A DNA stretch of 64,000 nucleotides from Dehalogenimonas sp. 4OHTPN (GCF_040448695.1 NZ_CP159307.1:930001-994000); one strand, 5' to 3'. Numbered from the stretch's first letter, positions 1 through 9,372 are shown. Notes: generated by a model from the sequence alone, not told the origin. Numbers and translations are program-made.

Positions 1-1172
1 TTTGGTGTATAGTCAAGGTCACAATCAGGGTCCGGCGTAGTATAGTTGATTGTCGGCGGGATTATACCATTTTTTATGACCAACGCGCAGATTGCGCACT
101 CAATCGCCCCAGCGCCGCCAATGAGATGCCCGAGCATTGACTTGGTCGAACTGATGGAGACTTTATAAGCGTGATCACCCAGCACCTGCTTGATAGCTGA
201 CGTTTCCATCTTGTCATTGAGCTGGGTCGAGGTTCCGTGGGCGTTGATGTAGTCAATCTCTCCGGGTTCGATCCCGGCTCGTTTGACGGCCATCTTCATG
301 GCACGGGCGGCGCCCTCCCCGGTCTCGATGGGCTGGACGATGTGGAATGCATCGCAGGAGTTGCCGTAGCCCAAAACTTCGGCGTAGATGTGAGCGCCCC
401 GTTTGAGGGCTGCCGTGAGCTCCTCCAGGACAACAACGCAGGCACCTTCGCTCATGACGAAGCCGGAGCGTCCGGCATCGAAAGGCCGTGACGCGTGGTG
501 CGGGTCGTCGTTGTTAGTTGATAAGGCGTTTAATGCGTTGAACGCGGCGAAAGCCAGGACGTTCATGCCGCTCTCAGTACCGCCGGCCAGCATGGTATCG
601 GCGCGGCCTTCACGGATTGCCTCATAGGCGGTGCCGATGGCATCGGAACCCGAAGAGCAAGCGGAGGTGGTGCAGAAGTTGGGTCCCTTTAAGCCCATGG
701 CGATAGCGATCTGGGCAGCGGCGATGTCCGAGATCATCATCGGGATGAGGAAAGGGGTGACCTTGGACGGCCCTTTTTCGATGCAGACTCTAGCCTGGTC
801 AAACAGTGTGGTCAGGCCGCCGATACCGGAGCCGACAATGACGCCGATGTCGTCGCCCTTACCGTCGGCGATATCCAATTTTGACTCCTCGACAGCCATG
901 CGCGCGGCGGCTACCGCCAGTTGGGCGAAGCGGTCCATCCGCCGGATGTCTTTCTTGTTGATGTAGTTGGCCGGTTCAAATCCCTTGCATTCTCCGCCGA
1001 AACGGGTTTCCAGGGATGAAGCGTCGAACAGGGTCAGCATCTCGATGCCGTTGCGGCCGTTTATCAAACCGTCCCAGGTGGTCAGAGTGTCAAGGCCGAG
1101 GGGGCTGACCATTCCGATGCCGGTGATGACCACTCGGCGGGAATAATCAGGTTTGAAACGGGTGTCCATCAT
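1..1172 (-). CDS. fabF: Beta-ketoacyl-ACP synthase II (3' end cut by window)
   Basis: Condensing enzyme of type II fatty acid synthesis; it elongates acyl-ACP with malonyl-ACP in the cytoplasm. The visible 390 residues cover nearly the whole thiolase fold. The nucleophile is Cys172 in TSACSSG, the two catalytic histidines are His312 (AHGTST) and His349 (GHLIGGAGA), and the conserved Lys344 precedes the latter. The C-terminal strand lies beyond the window edge. Two adjacent ATG codons could start the protein; a GAGGTG element lies about 10 bases upstream, and the outer ATG was chosen. No other fab gene is seen inside the window. A likely promoter lies nearly 400 bases upstream, so the mRNA would have a very long leader. 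Confidence 0.95.
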   Translation of the reverse strand, partial: MMDTRFKPDYSRRVVITGIGMVSPLGLDTLTTWDGLINGRNGIEMLTLFDASSLETRFGGECKGFEPANYINKKDIRRMDRFAQLAVAAARMAVEESKLDIADGKGDDIGVIVGSGIGGLTTLFDQARVCIEKGPSKVTPFLIPMMISDIAAAQIAIAMGLKGPNFCTTSACSSGSDAIGTAYEAIREGRADTMLAGGTESGMNVLAFAAFNALNALSTNNDDPHHASRPFDAGRSGFVMSEGACVVVLEELTAALKRGAHIYAEVLGYGNSCDAFHIVQPIETGEGAARAMKMAVKRAGIEPGEIDYINAHGTSTQLNDKMETSAIKQVLGDHAYKVSISSTKSMLGHLIGGAGAIECAICALVIKNGIIPPTINYTTPDPDCDLDYTP

Positions 1173-1671
1173 CGTGTTTACGTTCACCTCAATAGCGAAA
1201 CTGGCCTATTTATAGCACTTTTTGAATGATAGTTCAACGATTTCAGGGCTGTCCAGATCCGCGGATCCCGGGGTCGTGGAGCGTGTTGAAAAACGATTGA
1301 AACGATTCGTTGCCGGTTTGAAGTAGAGAGAATCGTTTTTGTTCATCTGCGAAAAGAGCCCTTTTTGGTGAAACGATACCAAAAAGCCGCGATCGGCCAG
1401 AAGAGGGGAACGGCTTTCGTCAGGTTGGGGAACAAAAACGGCTTTAGCCAGATTTTCGGAGCCCGAAACGCTGATTCCGGGAACGCCAGGTTGACCGGAG
1501 CCGCCAAAAAAGAAAGAAGAGCGCAGGAAGGCAGGCATAGAAAAAGGTACAGATGTGCTAATAATCATGCGGTTAATATAGCACAGGGGTTCCCAGTGAT
1601 TGTCAAGCGAGTCTTGTCGTTTTTGGCGAAAAATATTTCCAGTGGACGGCAGTCGGCAGTTCAGGTTGGGT
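1173..1671. other. Long gene-poor leader region upstream of fabF
   Basis: No convincing gene in about 500 bases. On the minus strand one open frame crosses it, but it lacks a well placed ribosome site and resembles no family I know. The region contains a perfect 9-bp inverted repeat (CTTTTTGGT at 1361-1369 with ACCAAAAAG at 1378-1386, 8-base loop). Several copies of AACGAT or its complement (ATCGTT) occur between about 1290 and 1377. These could be operator or leader-RNA elements for fabF; nothing beyond the repeats shows a function. Confidence 0.4.
1575..1606 (-). promoter_or_regulatory. Candidate fabF promoter, extended -10
   Basis: Read leftward, a consensus TTGACA (1606-1601) is followed by TATATT (1580-1575) preceded by TGC, an extended -10. 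The spacer is 20 bases, longer than usual, so the extended -10 may do most of the work. It points to fabF and lies downstream of the small upstream gene's stop. Confidence 0.5.
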
Positions 1672-1932
1672 TCAGCTGCTGATCCTGAATTCAAGTTGGG
1701 GATAAACCACGGGCACCAGTTTTTTTGTCTCTTCGGCGATCTCCTCCAGCCTTTCAGCCAAAAGAACCGACTGCATCTGCCCGTGATGCTTGTTGAAAGC
1801 CGAGGGGTCCAGAGCCATGCAGTGATACTGGTCGCGCAAGACGTAGTATTCTCCGGTCAGCTCGATCAGCCGCGCCTGGGCTTCTTCGCGGAGCTTATCT
1901 TCAGCCGGCATAACTTCGCTTTCATTTTCCAT
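1672..1932 (-). CDS. Small charged protein of unknown function
   Basis: An 86-residue protein that I do not recognise. It is acidic and predicted largely helical, with a central helix-rich stretch (about residues 9-70) and no signal peptide or membrane segment. Reality is supported by a strong ribosome site, GGAGG four to five bases before the ATG, and by regular amphipathic composition. It sits upstream of fabF in the same orientation but fabF has its own candidate promoter between them. It could be a small regulatory or adaptor protein; nothing in the sequence decides this. Confidence 0.65.
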   Translation of the reverse strand: MENESEVMPAEDKLREEAQARLIELTGEYYVLRDQYHCMALDPSAFNKHHGQMQSVLLAERLEEIAEETKKLVPVVYPQLEFRISS

Positions 1933-2093
1933 AAAATCCTCCGCTGTTATCGGATTATATGACTGATATGTCGAACTGTCACCGGTACCTTAGTAAGGGT
2001 ACGTTTGAGCCGGGCTATTCGTTGCACAGCACCGATGCAACAACCTATAATTGAGCCTTGTAGCACGACTTGCCTAATACCCGGAGGATGCAG

Positions 2094-2756
2094 TTGACGG
2101 CACCGATTATCGCCTTTGTCGGGCGCTCCGAATCAGGAAAAACAACCTTCATTGAACGACTGGTGCCGGAACTCAAAAGCCGGGGTTATAAAGCCGCCAC
2201 CGTCAAGCATGTGCCGCAGCATTTTCACCCGGCGGCACCGGTCCGAGATACCGAGCGGCATCTGGCCGCCGGAGCCGAAGCCACTATCGCGGCGACGCCT
2301 GGAGCGTTAATACTAACAAAGCCGTGCTCATCCGAGAACCCGCTGGATGAGATCGCCCGACTGCTGGGCGACGAATACGACATTATCATAGTCGAGGGAT
2401 TCAAAAACTCAGGGATACCGAAATTCGAGATTTGGCGCCGCGATGCCGGGACGCCGCTGGAGGACATTAAAAGCCGGGTAGCCGTTATTACCGACGACGA
2501 ATACCCCGATGAATCAGCCCGAAGGTTTCGCTTAAGCGAAGTCAGAGAAGTGGCGGACTTGATTGAAAAAGGATATATTCTGCCCAACTTGGATAGGATA
2601 TCGCTCAATGTTAACGGCGAATCGGTAGCCCTTTCCGCTTTTCCAAGAGAATTTATGACCAATATTGTTAACGCTTTGATCGCCAGCCTGAAAGGTGTGC
2701 CGCCAGTAAAGTGGCTGGAGATCAGATTGCGGCGCAGCGGAAATCACCCTGCATAA
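2094..2756 (+). CDS. mobB: MobB-like P-loop GTPase, molybdopterin guanine dinucleotide biosynthesis
   Basis: A P-loop NTPase of the MobB family (220 residues). In other bacteria MobB binds GTP and helps MobA attach GMP to molybdopterin. The Walker A motif GRSESGKTT is near the N-terminus, followed by the family's TVKH motif, and IIIVEGFK matches the Walker B/VEGFK region. The protein is longer than E. coli MobB, with a C-terminal extension of roughly 50 residues. I chose the TTG start because GGAGG lies six bases before it, whereas the in-frame ATG two codons upstream abuts that GGAGG. No mobA or moa genes are nearby. Molybdenum enzymes would be the customers, but none is encoded in this window. 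Confidence 0.85.
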   Translation: MTAPIIAFVGRSESGKTTFIERLVPELKSRGYKAATVKHVPQHFHPAAPVRDTERHLAAGAEATIAATPGALILTKPCSSENPLDEIARLLGDEYDIIIVEGFKNSGIPKFEIWRRDAGTPLEDIKSRVAVITDDEYPDESARRFRLSEVREVADLIEKGYILPNLDRISLNVNGESVALSAFPREFMTNIVNALIASLKGVPPVKWLEIRLRRSGNHPA

Positions 2757-2816
2757 TGCCTTCATACTTTCCTGATAACATGATGATACTACTAATCAGA
2801 AACGGAGTTGACCACA

Positions 2817-4103
2817 TTGGCCAAAAAGAAGCATAAGTCGCATTCCCACCCGACTCACACTCTGTCGGTAAAAGCACAATCTAAATTGGCCGCTCAAAAG
2901 AAGCGCCAGAAAATAACCCGGTGGATCGGCTTCGGCATTATCGGCGCAGTGGCGGCTCTCCTGGTGGTGGGCGGCGTCACCCAGTGGCTGCTTCCAGTCT
3001 ACCTGCCACTCCAGAAGACAGTGCTGACAGTAAACGGCACCAAATTCAATGCTCAATATGTAGCCCGCATGGTCAATTATTATACCGGCGGAGATCCGAC
3101 CTACTCATACCTTTTTATCGACCCGGTGATCGATCAGATAACCCAGAACGAACTGATGAAGCAGAGAGCCGCCGAACTCGGCATCACCGTTAGCGATGAC
3201 GAAGTCGCCGAAACCATTAAAGAGTCCGGCATCAAGAGCAATCCAACCACCCGCGATATCGTTTACAGTTCGCTGCTGGCGGAAAAGCTGACCGAGCAAA
3301 AATTCAAGGTAGAGATCGGCGCCGCCGGTCCGCAGCGCCAGGTCCTGGCGATGCTTCTTGAGAGCGCGGCTCAAGCCGAGGCGGTTAGGGCCCGGCTTCA
3401 GGCCGGCGAAAGCTTTGCCGACATCGCCGCTGAGCTTTCCCTGGACACCACCACGCTCACCAACAAGGGCGACATGGGCTTCCACCCGGAGGGCATCCTG
3501 GACGGCCTGCTGTCCGCCGACGGGTTGGAGGCGGCGGTCTTTGCCGCGGCCCAGGGTGATATCGGCTTTTTCTACGACGAAAACAAATCGAAGCAGTTGG
3601 GCTACTGGGTGCTCAAGGTAACCGAGAAAAAGACGGAGAACGAGGTCACTACCGCAAAGGTATCCGGTATATTGGTTCCAACCATCGAGAAGGCCGAAGA
3701 GATCCGGGCCAGGCTGACAGCCGGCGAGGACTTTGCCGCTGTGGCGAAGGAAGCGTCCCAGGACGCTACCACCAAGGACGCCGGCGGCGACCTCGGCACC
3801 CTGACCCAGGGTACCTCCACCGGGCCGGTCGCAGACTTCGTATTTTCCGAGGCCGCGGTCGTCGACCGGATTTCTGTCCCGGTACAGACCAAGGTTTCCA
3901 GCACCACCGGCGCCTACTGGCTGTATCAGGTCAAGGCGGTTGAATCCAGCCGCACTTTTACCGAAGACGACCTGGATACACTGGTCAACGCCGCTTTCTC
4001 AGAATGGCTGACGGCCATTAAAAACGACCCGGCTAACGAAATTGATACCGTGGAACTGACCGACGAACAACGCGACCTTATAGCCGAGCAGTCACTGGCA
4101 TAA
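2817..4103 (+). CDS. Membrane-anchored peptidyl-prolyl isomerase, SurA/PrsA type
   Basis: Likely extracytoplasmic foldase of 428 residues. A lysine/histidine-rich N-terminal tail of about 35 residues precedes one membrane helix (about residues 38-62: IGFGIIGAVAALLVVGGVT). Then comes a SurA_N-like helical domain (about 65-170) and two parvulin-type rotamase domains (about 175-270 and 275-375), each with the ADIAAELS / FAAVAKEAS signature and a GDMGF or GGDLG motif. The TTG start used here is nine bases after GGAG; another TTG three codons upstream directly abuts that site. It has its own terminator. Substrates are unknown; secreted proteins and lipoproteins elsewhere in the window are plausible clients. 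Confidence 0.85.
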   Translation: MAKKKHKSHSHPTHTLSVKAQSKLAAQKKRQKITRWIGFGIIGAVAALLVVGGVTQWLLPVYLPLQKTVLTVNGTKFNAQYVARMVNYYTGGDPTYSYLFIDPVIDQITQNELMKQRAAELGITVSDDEVAETIKESGIKSNPTTRDIVYSSLLAEKLTEQKFKVEIGAAGPQRQVLAMLLESAAQAEAVRARLQAGESFADIAAELSLDTTTLTNKGDMGFHPEGILDGLLSADGLEAAVFAAAQGDIGFFYDENKSKQLGYWVLKVTEKKTENEVTTAKVSGILVPTIEKAEEIRARLTAGEDFAAVAKEASQDATTKDAGGDLGTLTQGTSTGPVADFVFSEAAVVDRISVPVQTKVSSTTGAYWLYQVKAVESSRTFTEDDLDTLVNAAFSEWLTAIKNDPANEIDTVELTDEQRDLIAEQSLA

Positions 4104-4125
4104 CCGGACCGCGGGGCTGATCACG

Positions 4126-4172
4126 ATTACCCGCCCCGGGCAGACGCCTCGGGCGGGTAATTATTATATAAT
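4126..4172 (+). terminator. Rho-independent terminator after the foldase gene
   Basis: Perfect 11-bp stem, ATTACCCGCCC (4126-4136) with GGGCGGGTAAT (4151-4161), followed by an A/T-rich run. A perfect -10 hexamer TATAAT (4167-4172) is embedded in that run and may serve hom just downstream, although I see no good -35 in the hairpin. Confidence 0.75.
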
Positions 4173-4214
4173 AGGGCAGTTGACCAACCGGAACGTCTAG
4201 AACAAGGAACAACG

Positions 4215-5516
4215 ATGAGAAAAACCAGCATCGGAATCGGACTTATCGGTATCGGGGTTATCGGGGGCGCCGTAGCCCGGGTGCTGCGCGACCGGGCGGA
4301 CCGGCTGTCAGCCCAGGTCGGCGTGCCTGTTGAGCTGAGGCGGGTGAAAATCGCCGACATCGACCTGACCCGGCCTATCATCGCCGAATTCCCGCGGGAG
4401 CTGTTCACCACCGACGAGGCCGACTTCTGGGCCACGCCGGGCATAGACATCGTCGTCGAAGCTATCGGCGGCGAGTTTCCCGCATTTGAATATCTGGAAA
4501 AAGCCCTCCGGAGCGGTAAACACGTCGTCTCCTCCAACAAAGAGGTCATCGCCAAGCACGCCGCTGAACTACTGGACCTGGCGCGGAGGAACAACGTCGG
4601 CCTGCGCTTCGAAGCCGCGGTCGGCGGCGGCATCCCGCTGTTGCAGCCGTTCCAATACGATCTCTCGGCTAATGAAATTAAAGGCATCTACGCCATTATC
4701 AACGGCACCACCAATTACATCCTGACACGGATGGCCCGCGAGGGTATCGAATTTTCCGAGGCGCTGAAACAAGCCCAGTCCCTGGGCTACGCCGAGCGTA
4801 ATCCGGCAAACGACATCGAGGGGTTCGATTCGGTCTATAAGCTGTCCATCATGTCCATGCTGGCTTTCCAGACCGAGGTGAAGCCGGACGACATATACCG
4901 CGAAGGCATCACCAAGCTCGAAGCACGCGACTTTAAATACGCCGAAGAACTGGGCTTTGTCATCAAGCTATTGGCTATCGCCAAGGAGTCGGAAGGGGAG
5001 ATTGAACTTCGGGTGCACCCGGTGTTCCTGCCCCGGGACTACTTCCTGGCCAAGGTCGACGGCGTCTTCAACGCCGTGCTGACAACCGGGGATCTGGTGG
5101 GCGATGTCATCTTCTCCGGCCAGGGCGCAGGCCCGGCGCCGACCTCATCAGCAGTAGTCGCCGACGTACTGGCTTCAGCCCAGGAGGCGGCCTCAGGCGT
5201 GGGCAACCGCATGAGGTGGCGGCTTGACGGGGGCAAGCGGCTACGGCCGATGGCGGACATTAACACCCGCTACTACTTCCGGCTGAACGTGGCTGACAAA
5301 CCAGGCGTGCTGGCCCATATTGCCGGCATCTTCGGCGACAACAATATAAGCATTTCCTCGGTCATCCAGAAAGAAGTTGACGAAACCACCGAATCGGCCG
5401 AGGTGGTCATCATGACTCATCCAGCCAGGGAATCGGCTGTCCGCCAGGCCGTGGAAGCACTCGACCGTCTGGATACTATCAAGGCGGTCAACAATTTCAT
5501 TCGCGTAGGTATATAA
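4215..5516 (+). CDS. hom: Homoserine dehydrogenase
   Basis: Reduces aspartate semialdehyde to homoserine with NAD(P)H, the branch to threonine and methionine. The 433 residues show a Rossmann nucleotide site ([16 protein letters not shown]), the central catalytic domain with SSNKEVIA and EAAVGGGIP motifs and the family segment NGTTNYIL, and a C-terminal ACT domain (about residues 355-433, starting [18 protein letters not shown]) that usually confers threonine inhibition. Length matches the ACT-bearing class. AAGGA precedes the ATG by about seven bases. thrC follows in the same direction, making a short threonine-pathway unit without thrB here. Confidence 0.97.
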   Translation: MRKTSIGIGLIGIGVIGGAVARVLRDRADRLSAQVGVPVELRRVKIADIDLTRPIIAEFPRELFTTDEADFWATPGIDIVVEAIGGEFPAFEYLEKALRSGKHVVSSNKEVIAKHAAELLDLARRNNVGLRFEAAVGGGIPLLQPFQYDLSANEIKGIYAIINGTTNYILTRMAREGIEFSEALKQAQSLGYAERNPANDIEGFDSVYKLSIMSMLAFQTEVKPDDIYREGITKLEARDFKYAEELGFVIKLLAIAKESEGEIELRVHPVFLPRDYFLAKVDGVFNAVLTTGDLVGDVIFSGQGAGPAPTSSAVVADVLASAQEAASGVGNRMRWRLDGGKRLRPMADINTRYYFRLNVADKPGVLAHIAGIFGDNNISISSVIQKEVDETTESAEVVIMTHPARESAVRQAVEALDRLDTIKAVNNFIRVGI

Positions 5517-5518
5517 CT

Positions 5519-5562
5519 CAATCCGAAATCCGAATCTTAAATCCGAAACAAATTAGAACACA
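5519..5562. repeat. Degenerate AATCCGAAA intergenic repeat
   Basis: Three tandem imperfect copies of an ATCCGAA core fill the hom-thrC gap. The decamer GAAATCCGAA (5525-5534) recurs at 26015-26024 and, inverted, at 26107-26116. This looks like a dispersed intergenic repeat family rather than a promoter. Confidence 0.5.
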
Positions 5563-5572
5563 AAAGGATAGG

Positions 5573-6634
5573 ATGAACATGGCGAAACCGGGCGTGCTGG
5601 CGCATTACGGGAAATTCCTGCCGGTGACGGACAAGACGCCGCTCATCACCCTGGGCGAAGGCGACACGCCCCTTGTCCGGGCGCCTCGGCTGGAGAAGGA
5701 ATTCGGCGCCGGCGAGTTGCACTTCAAGCTGGAAGCCTGCAACCCGACCGGCTCTTTCAAGGACCGCGGCATGGTGATGGCCGTGGCCAAAGCTCTGGAA
5801 AACAGTTTCAAGGCGGTCGCCTGCGCCTCCACCGGCAATACTTCGGCTTCCGCGACAGCCTACGCCGCCGCGGCGGGCATTGAGAGCATCATTGTCATTC
5901 CCAAGGGCAAAATCGCCCTTGGGAAACTGGCGCAGGCCATCGTCTACGGCGCTAAAATTGTCATGGTTGACGGCAATTTCGACGACGCCCTCCGCATGGT
6001 GCGCGAACTCTGCGACAAGCAGCCGGTGGCCCTGGTAAACTCGGTCAACCCCAACCGAATCGAAGGGCAGAAGACAGCGGCTTTCGAGATCTGCGACAGC
6101 CTCGGCCGTGCTCCGGATCTGCTGTTCCTGCCGGTGGGCAACGCCGGTAACATCACCGCTTACTGGAAAGGGTTCAAGGAGTACCGCGACCACGGCATCA
6201 CCGCCGCGGCGCCTAAAATGATGGGGTTTCAAGCGGCCGGCGCCGCGCCTATCGTTCTCGGCCACCCGGTAGACAAACCGGAAACCATCGCCACCGCCAT
6301 CCGTATCGGCAACCCGGCTTCCTGGAAACAGGCTGAAGCAGCCCGCGACGAATCCGGCGGCGTCATCGACATGGTCACTGATGAAGAAATCCTCGAGGCC
6401 TACCACATCATGGCTGAAAAAAGCGGAATCTTCGGCGAACCAGCCTCCGCGGCGTCTTTAGCCGGCCTGATCAAGTTGAAGCGCCAGGGTACTGATTTCG
6501 GCGGGAAGAAGGTGGTTTGCGTAGTCACCGGCAGCGGCCTCAAGGATGCCGATACCGCTATCAAGGGCTTCTCAGGCAAATTTATCGAAGTGGCGGCGGA
6601 ACTGGCGGCTATAGAAAAGGCGCTCGGGTATTAG
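5573..6634 (+). CDS. thrC: Threonine synthase
   Basis: PLP enzyme that converts O-phosphohomoserine to threonine. The 353 residues begin with the substrate-loop region [11 protein letters not shown]. The PLP lysine lies in [10 protein letters not shown], and the phosphate-binding loop is PVGNAGN (after STGNTSAS, the asparagine region). [11 protein letters not shown] near residue 286 and [12 protein letters not shown] near the C-terminus are typical of the short class II-like bacterial and archaeal enzymes. AAAGGATAGG sits directly before the ATG. It follows hom with only a repeat-filled gap, so the two probably share a transcript. Confidence 0.97.
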   Translation: MNMAKPGVLAHYGKFLPVTDKTPLITLGEGDTPLVRAPRLEKEFGAGELHFKLEACNPTGSFKDRGMVMAVAKALENSFKAVACASTGNTSASATAYAAAAGIESIIVIPKGKIALGKLAQAIVYGAKIVMVDGNFDDALRMVRELCDKQPVALVNSVNPNRIEGQKTAAFEICDSLGRAPDLLFLPVGNAGNITAYWKGFKEYRDHGITAAAPKMMGFQAAGAAPIVLGHPVDKPETIATAIRIGNPASWKQAEAARDESGGVIDMVTDEEILEAYHIMAEKSGIFGEPASAASLAGLIKLKRQGTDFGGKKVVCVVTGSGLKDADTAIKGFSGKFIEVAAELAAIEKALGY

Positions 6635-6667
6635 CCACGGGTCACGGGTTTTGGATTGAGGCGGCGG

Positions 6668-6676
6668 TGGTATAAT
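6668..6676 (+). promoter_or_regulatory. Extended -10 promoter for the flavin-reductase-fold gene
   Basis: TGGTATAAT is a perfect -10 hexamer with the extended TGn element. No good -35 lies 16-18 bases upstream, which fits extended -10 promoters. It places the RNA start about 80 bases before the gene. Confidence 0.6.
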
Positions 6677-6763
6677 GAACCCTGGACAACGAACTAAAGA
6701 TTGCTTCATCTTTTTCCTTGGAATGAGTCCCGGCAGCGACGGGATAGATACGAGGTCGGCAGG

Positions 6764-7327
6764 ATGAAACAGGTATCAGAAAGCGTCGGCGCCTATTACC
6801 AGCACTATCCGCGCATCGCCGCGGTGGTATCGGCCTACAATGACGGCAAGGCTGATGCCATGACCTGTACCTGGCACACGCCGCTGTCTTCCAAACCGCC
6901 GCTGTTCGGCGTGCTGCTGACGCCGCGGCGTTTCACCTATCAACTCATCGTTGACAGCAAGGAGTTCGCGGTCAATTTTCTGCCCGCGGAATCGGCCCGG
7001 CTGCTGGCGGCCGTGGGCGGCAGCAAAGGAGCCATGGTGGACAAGTTCGCCACCTATAACATCGCCCGCGACATCCCGCTGAAAACCAACGCCCCGGTGC
7101 TGGCGGACGCTTACGCCGCCTACGAGTGCAAACTGGTGGAAGACAGGCCGTACGGCGACCACCAGCTGCTGGTGGGGGAGGTGGTGGCGACCCACTGGCT
7201 GGAAGAAGCCTTTTCCGAAGGCGGGTCGCTGGATTTAAAGGCAGCGATCCCGGCGTTTTACCTGGGCAACGATTCGTATATCACCAGGCTGAAGCCGGCG
7301 GTGGAGAAGATAGACCGCGGCAGATAG
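6764..7327 (+). CDS. Flavin-reductase-like FMN-binding protein
   Basis: A 187-residue protein of the flavin reductase-like, split-barrel FMN-binding family. Members bind FMN and act as flavin reductases or as partners of electron carriers. Visible family features are the N-terminal strand VVSAYNDGKADAMTCTW, the phosphate-contact region around KPPLFGVLLTPRRFTYQLI, and FAVNFLPAE. The ATG at this start has GAGG eight bases upstream; an earlier TTG in frame, closer to the promoter, lacks one. It stands alone between thrC and folE. The actual electron donor and acceptor cannot be read from sequence. Confidence 0.85.
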   Translation: MKQVSESVGAYYQHYPRIAAVVSAYNDGKADAMTCTWHTPLSSKPPLFGVLLTPRRFTYQLIVDSKEFAVNFLPAESARLLAAVGGSKGAMVDKFATYNIARDIPLKTNAPVLADAYAAYECKLVEDRPYGDHQLLVGEVVATHWLEEAFSEGGSLDLKAAIPAFYLGNDSYITRLKPAVEKIDRGR

Positions 7328-7423
7328 CTGCCGGCCAAAGTAATCATTCTTCGGTTAATAAAAATACTTACGGGAGATTTGCTCCATCTCGGCCGCGGCC
7401 GGGGTCAGGGAGCGACGGTGTTT

Positions 7424-7990
7424 ATGATGATCGATGAAGAAGCCATAAAGACGGCGGTCGAGAGCATATTAAAAGCCATTGGCGACGACCCTTCGCGCGA
7501 GGGACTGGCGGGCACGCCGCGGCGGGTGGCCCAGATGTACTCCGAGATTTTCGGAGGCATGCCGCAGAATCCGGTTGACGAGCTGCAGGTCGGCTACGAA
7601 CTGGGCCACCGCGAAATGGTCATTCTGCGCGACATACCGTTCTATTCCATGTGCGAGCATCACCTGCTGCCGTTCTCAGGCGTGGCACATATCGGCTACG
7701 TGCCGGGCGAGGACGGCCGGGTCGTCGGCATCTCCAAACTGGCGAGGGTGGTTGACATTATCGCCCGGCGGCCGCAGATCCAGGAGCGTATGGCCACCGA
7801 AATTGCCGACGCTATCATGGAAGGTCTTAAACCTGACGGCGTGGGCGTGGTTATCTCCGCGGAGCATATGTGCATGACCATGCGCGGCATCAAGAAGCCG
7901 GGGGCCAGGGTGGTCACCAGCGCGCTGCGCGGCATCTTTGCCAAGCGCCCGGCGACACGGGCGGAGTTCATGGCACTGATTCAGGATTAA
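7424..7990 (+). CDS. folE: GTP cyclohydrolase I
   Basis: Converts GTP to 7,8-dihydroneopterin triphosphate, first step of folate and related pterin synthesis. The zinc ligands are visible as the Cys-x2-His pair in [10 protein letters not shown] and the later cysteine in [10 protein letters not shown]; the family segments [15 protein letters not shown] and [10 protein letters not shown] are intact. The 188-residue length is normal for the short form. Start choice is open: AGGGAG is 11 bases before this ATG, 5 bases before an in-frame GTG two codons upstream, and another ATG follows directly. No other folate gene is adjacent. Confidence 0.95.
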   Translation: MMIDEEAIKTAVESILKAIGDDPSREGLAGTPRRVAQMYSEIFGGMPQNPVDELQVGYELGHREMVILRDIPFYSMCEHHLLPFSGVAHIGYVPGEDGRVVGISKLARVVDIIARRPQIQERMATEIADAIMEGLKPDGVGVVISAEHMCMTMRGIKKPGARVVTSALRGIFAKRPATRAEFMALIQD

Positions 7991-8089
7991 CGTTTCCATC
8001 AATCGCAAAGGTATCGAGTACAGATGCAGGACAGGCGTCCAGGCGCCTGAGCATTACAAAGTTCCCATTACCCAATCCGGAGGACCGAT

Positions 8090-8512
8090 TTGCGTAAATT
8101 TATTGTGGTGATAACCGTCATCGTATTAGCGGCGGCGTTCGCCGGGTGTTCGGACGAACCGCTGATCACCGTACCGGGGCAAGTCATCAAGGAAATCTCA
8201 GCCGCCGAAGCTTACGCCATGGTTCAGCAAAACGCCGGCAAGGCGGATTTCATCATTTTGGACGTAAGAACGCCAGCGGAATTTGCCGCCGGGCATCTGG
8301 CCGGGGCTATTCTAATCGATTTCAATGCCGGAAGTTTCCGCACCGAGGTCGAAAACCTGGATAAGAGCAAACGCTACCTGGTTTACTGCCGAACGTCCAA
8401 CCGCTCAGGGCAGGCGGTGGCGGTGATGAAGGAACTGGGCTTTAAAGAGGTATACGATATGGACGGTGGTATCGTGGCTTGGGAAGCGGCGGGCTATCCC
8501 ACGGTGCAATAA
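8090..8512 (+). CDS. Rhodanese-domain lipoprotein
   Basis: A 140-residue exported lipoprotein. The signal peptide ends in a lipobox (AAAFAGC, lipidated Cys20). A single rhodanese domain follows with LDVRTPAEFAAGHL, the catalytic Cys100 in the loop CRTSNRSG, and the terminal DGGIVAWEAAGYP. Rhodanese domains carry sulfur as a persulfide; the outside location suggests sulfur handling or redox sensing at the cell surface. The start is TTG, six bases after GGAGG. It is monocistronic and faces a convergent gene across a small hairpin. Confidence 0.9.
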   Translation: MRKFIVVITVIVLAAAFAGCSDEPLITVPGQVIKEISAAEAYAMVQQNAGKADFIILDVRTPAEFAAGHLAGAILIDFNAGSFRTEVENLDKSKRYLVYCRTSNRSGQAVAVMKELGFKEVYDMDGGIVAWEAAGYPTVQ

Positions 8513-8533
8513 CGCGCGTAATTAACTTGACTC

Positions 8534-8560
8534 TCTCCTGTCGACCCACGGGATAGGAGA
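8534..8560. terminator. Hairpin between convergent rhodanese and nitrilase genes
   Basis: Nine-pair stem (TCTCCTGTC with GATAGGAGA, one G-U pair) around a nine-base loop, lying in the 52-base gap between convergent stops. No U-run on either side, so termination is only inferred from position. Confidence 0.4.
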
Positions 8561-8564
8561 TGCG

Positions 8565-9344
8565 TCAGGTCACCGGCACCACTTCGAATTCGGTTTGAAG
8601 CGGTGTTTTCTTTTCCATGTCCCAATCGAAGAGGAGGATGACGGAGCCCGGGCCGCAGTGGTTGAGCAGGCGTTTGCCGCCGACGACTACGACCGAGGCG
8701 GCATCCTCGAAATTTAGGGCGTGTTCGGTGCCGGTGCGGTTGCAGACCCAGACCGGCAGACCTGTCTCGAGGCTGCGTTTCTCCCAGCAACTCTCCGGCG
8801 GGCAAGGCGTCTCGCCCCAGTTGGCGGGCGAGATAATCAGTTCGGCACCTTTTTCGGCCAGTTCTCGGGCGATATGCGGCGGCCAGGAATCGGCGCAGAT
8901 CATGACGCCTAGTTTGAATTGGGGCAGGACGATAATGTCGGTGGTTTCGCCCTTGCGGGCCCAGGACTCGGTGGTATGGGACTCGTGGATGTTGACTTTG
9001 CGATATCTGCCGGCTGTTTTGCCAGCACCGGTCAGGGCGAATACGGTATTATGAAGGTGCCCGGTGGCCTGGTCACGCTCAGCGGTCGAGAGCAGCAGGG
9101 TCACTCCCAGATCATAGGCGACAGCGGACATATGGTCTATCCAGGCTTTGGACTGCTCGCCGATCCAAGCGGTGCCGATGTAGTCTTCGAAATGATAGCC
9201 GCTTTCGGCCAGTTCGGGGGTGACGATAAAATCGGCTCCCAATGCGGCGGCCAGGCGTACTGACCGCTCAATGAGGGCGCGGTTGGCCTCAAGTTTTCCG
9301 GGGCGGGGGTCAAGGTGCAGCAGGGCGACTCTAGTAAAAGGCAT
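8565..9344 (-). CDS. Carbon-nitrogen hydrolase (nitrilase superfamily)
   Basis: A 259-residue single-domain nitrilase-superfamily amidase. The Glu-Lys-Cys triad is visible: Glu44 in VTPELAESG, Lys116 in RYRKVNIH, and the nucleophile Cys150 in VMICADSW. Such enzymes hydrolyse amides, carbamoyl compounds or nitriles; the substrate cannot be told from this. The chosen ATG gives the normal N-terminus (FTRVALLHLD); its ribosome site is poor, and an in-frame GTG four codons upstream is an alternative. It is transcribed towards the rhodanese gene and lies behind the terminator of the adjacent two-component system, so it needs its own promoter. Confidence 0.85.
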   Translation of the reverse strand: MPFTRVALLHLDPRPGKLEANRALIERSVRLAAALGADFIVTPELAESGYHFEDYIGTAWIGEQSKAWIDHMSAVAYDLGVTLLLSTAERDQATGHLHNTVFALTGAGKTAGRYRKVNIHESHTTESWARKGETTDIIVLPQFKLGVMICADSWPPHIARELAEKGAELIISPANWGETPCPPESCWEKRSLETGLPVWVCNRTGTEHALNFEDAASVVVVGGKRLLNHCGPGSVILLFDWDMEKKTPLQTEFEVVPVT

Positions 9345-9372
9345 ATTTTTTTTCACTCGGATTCGATTAAGG

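Noticed and set aside
1206-1694. 162-codon open frame on the minus strand upstream of fabF
   Set aside because: No ribosome site, odd composition, crosses the candidate promoter and resembles no protein family; treated as leader DNA.
4167-4172. Full hom promoter using TATAAT in the upstream terminator tail
   Set aside because: The hexamer is perfect, but no -35 lies 16-18 bases upstream because that position is inside the GC-rich hairpin; noted only within the terminator entry.
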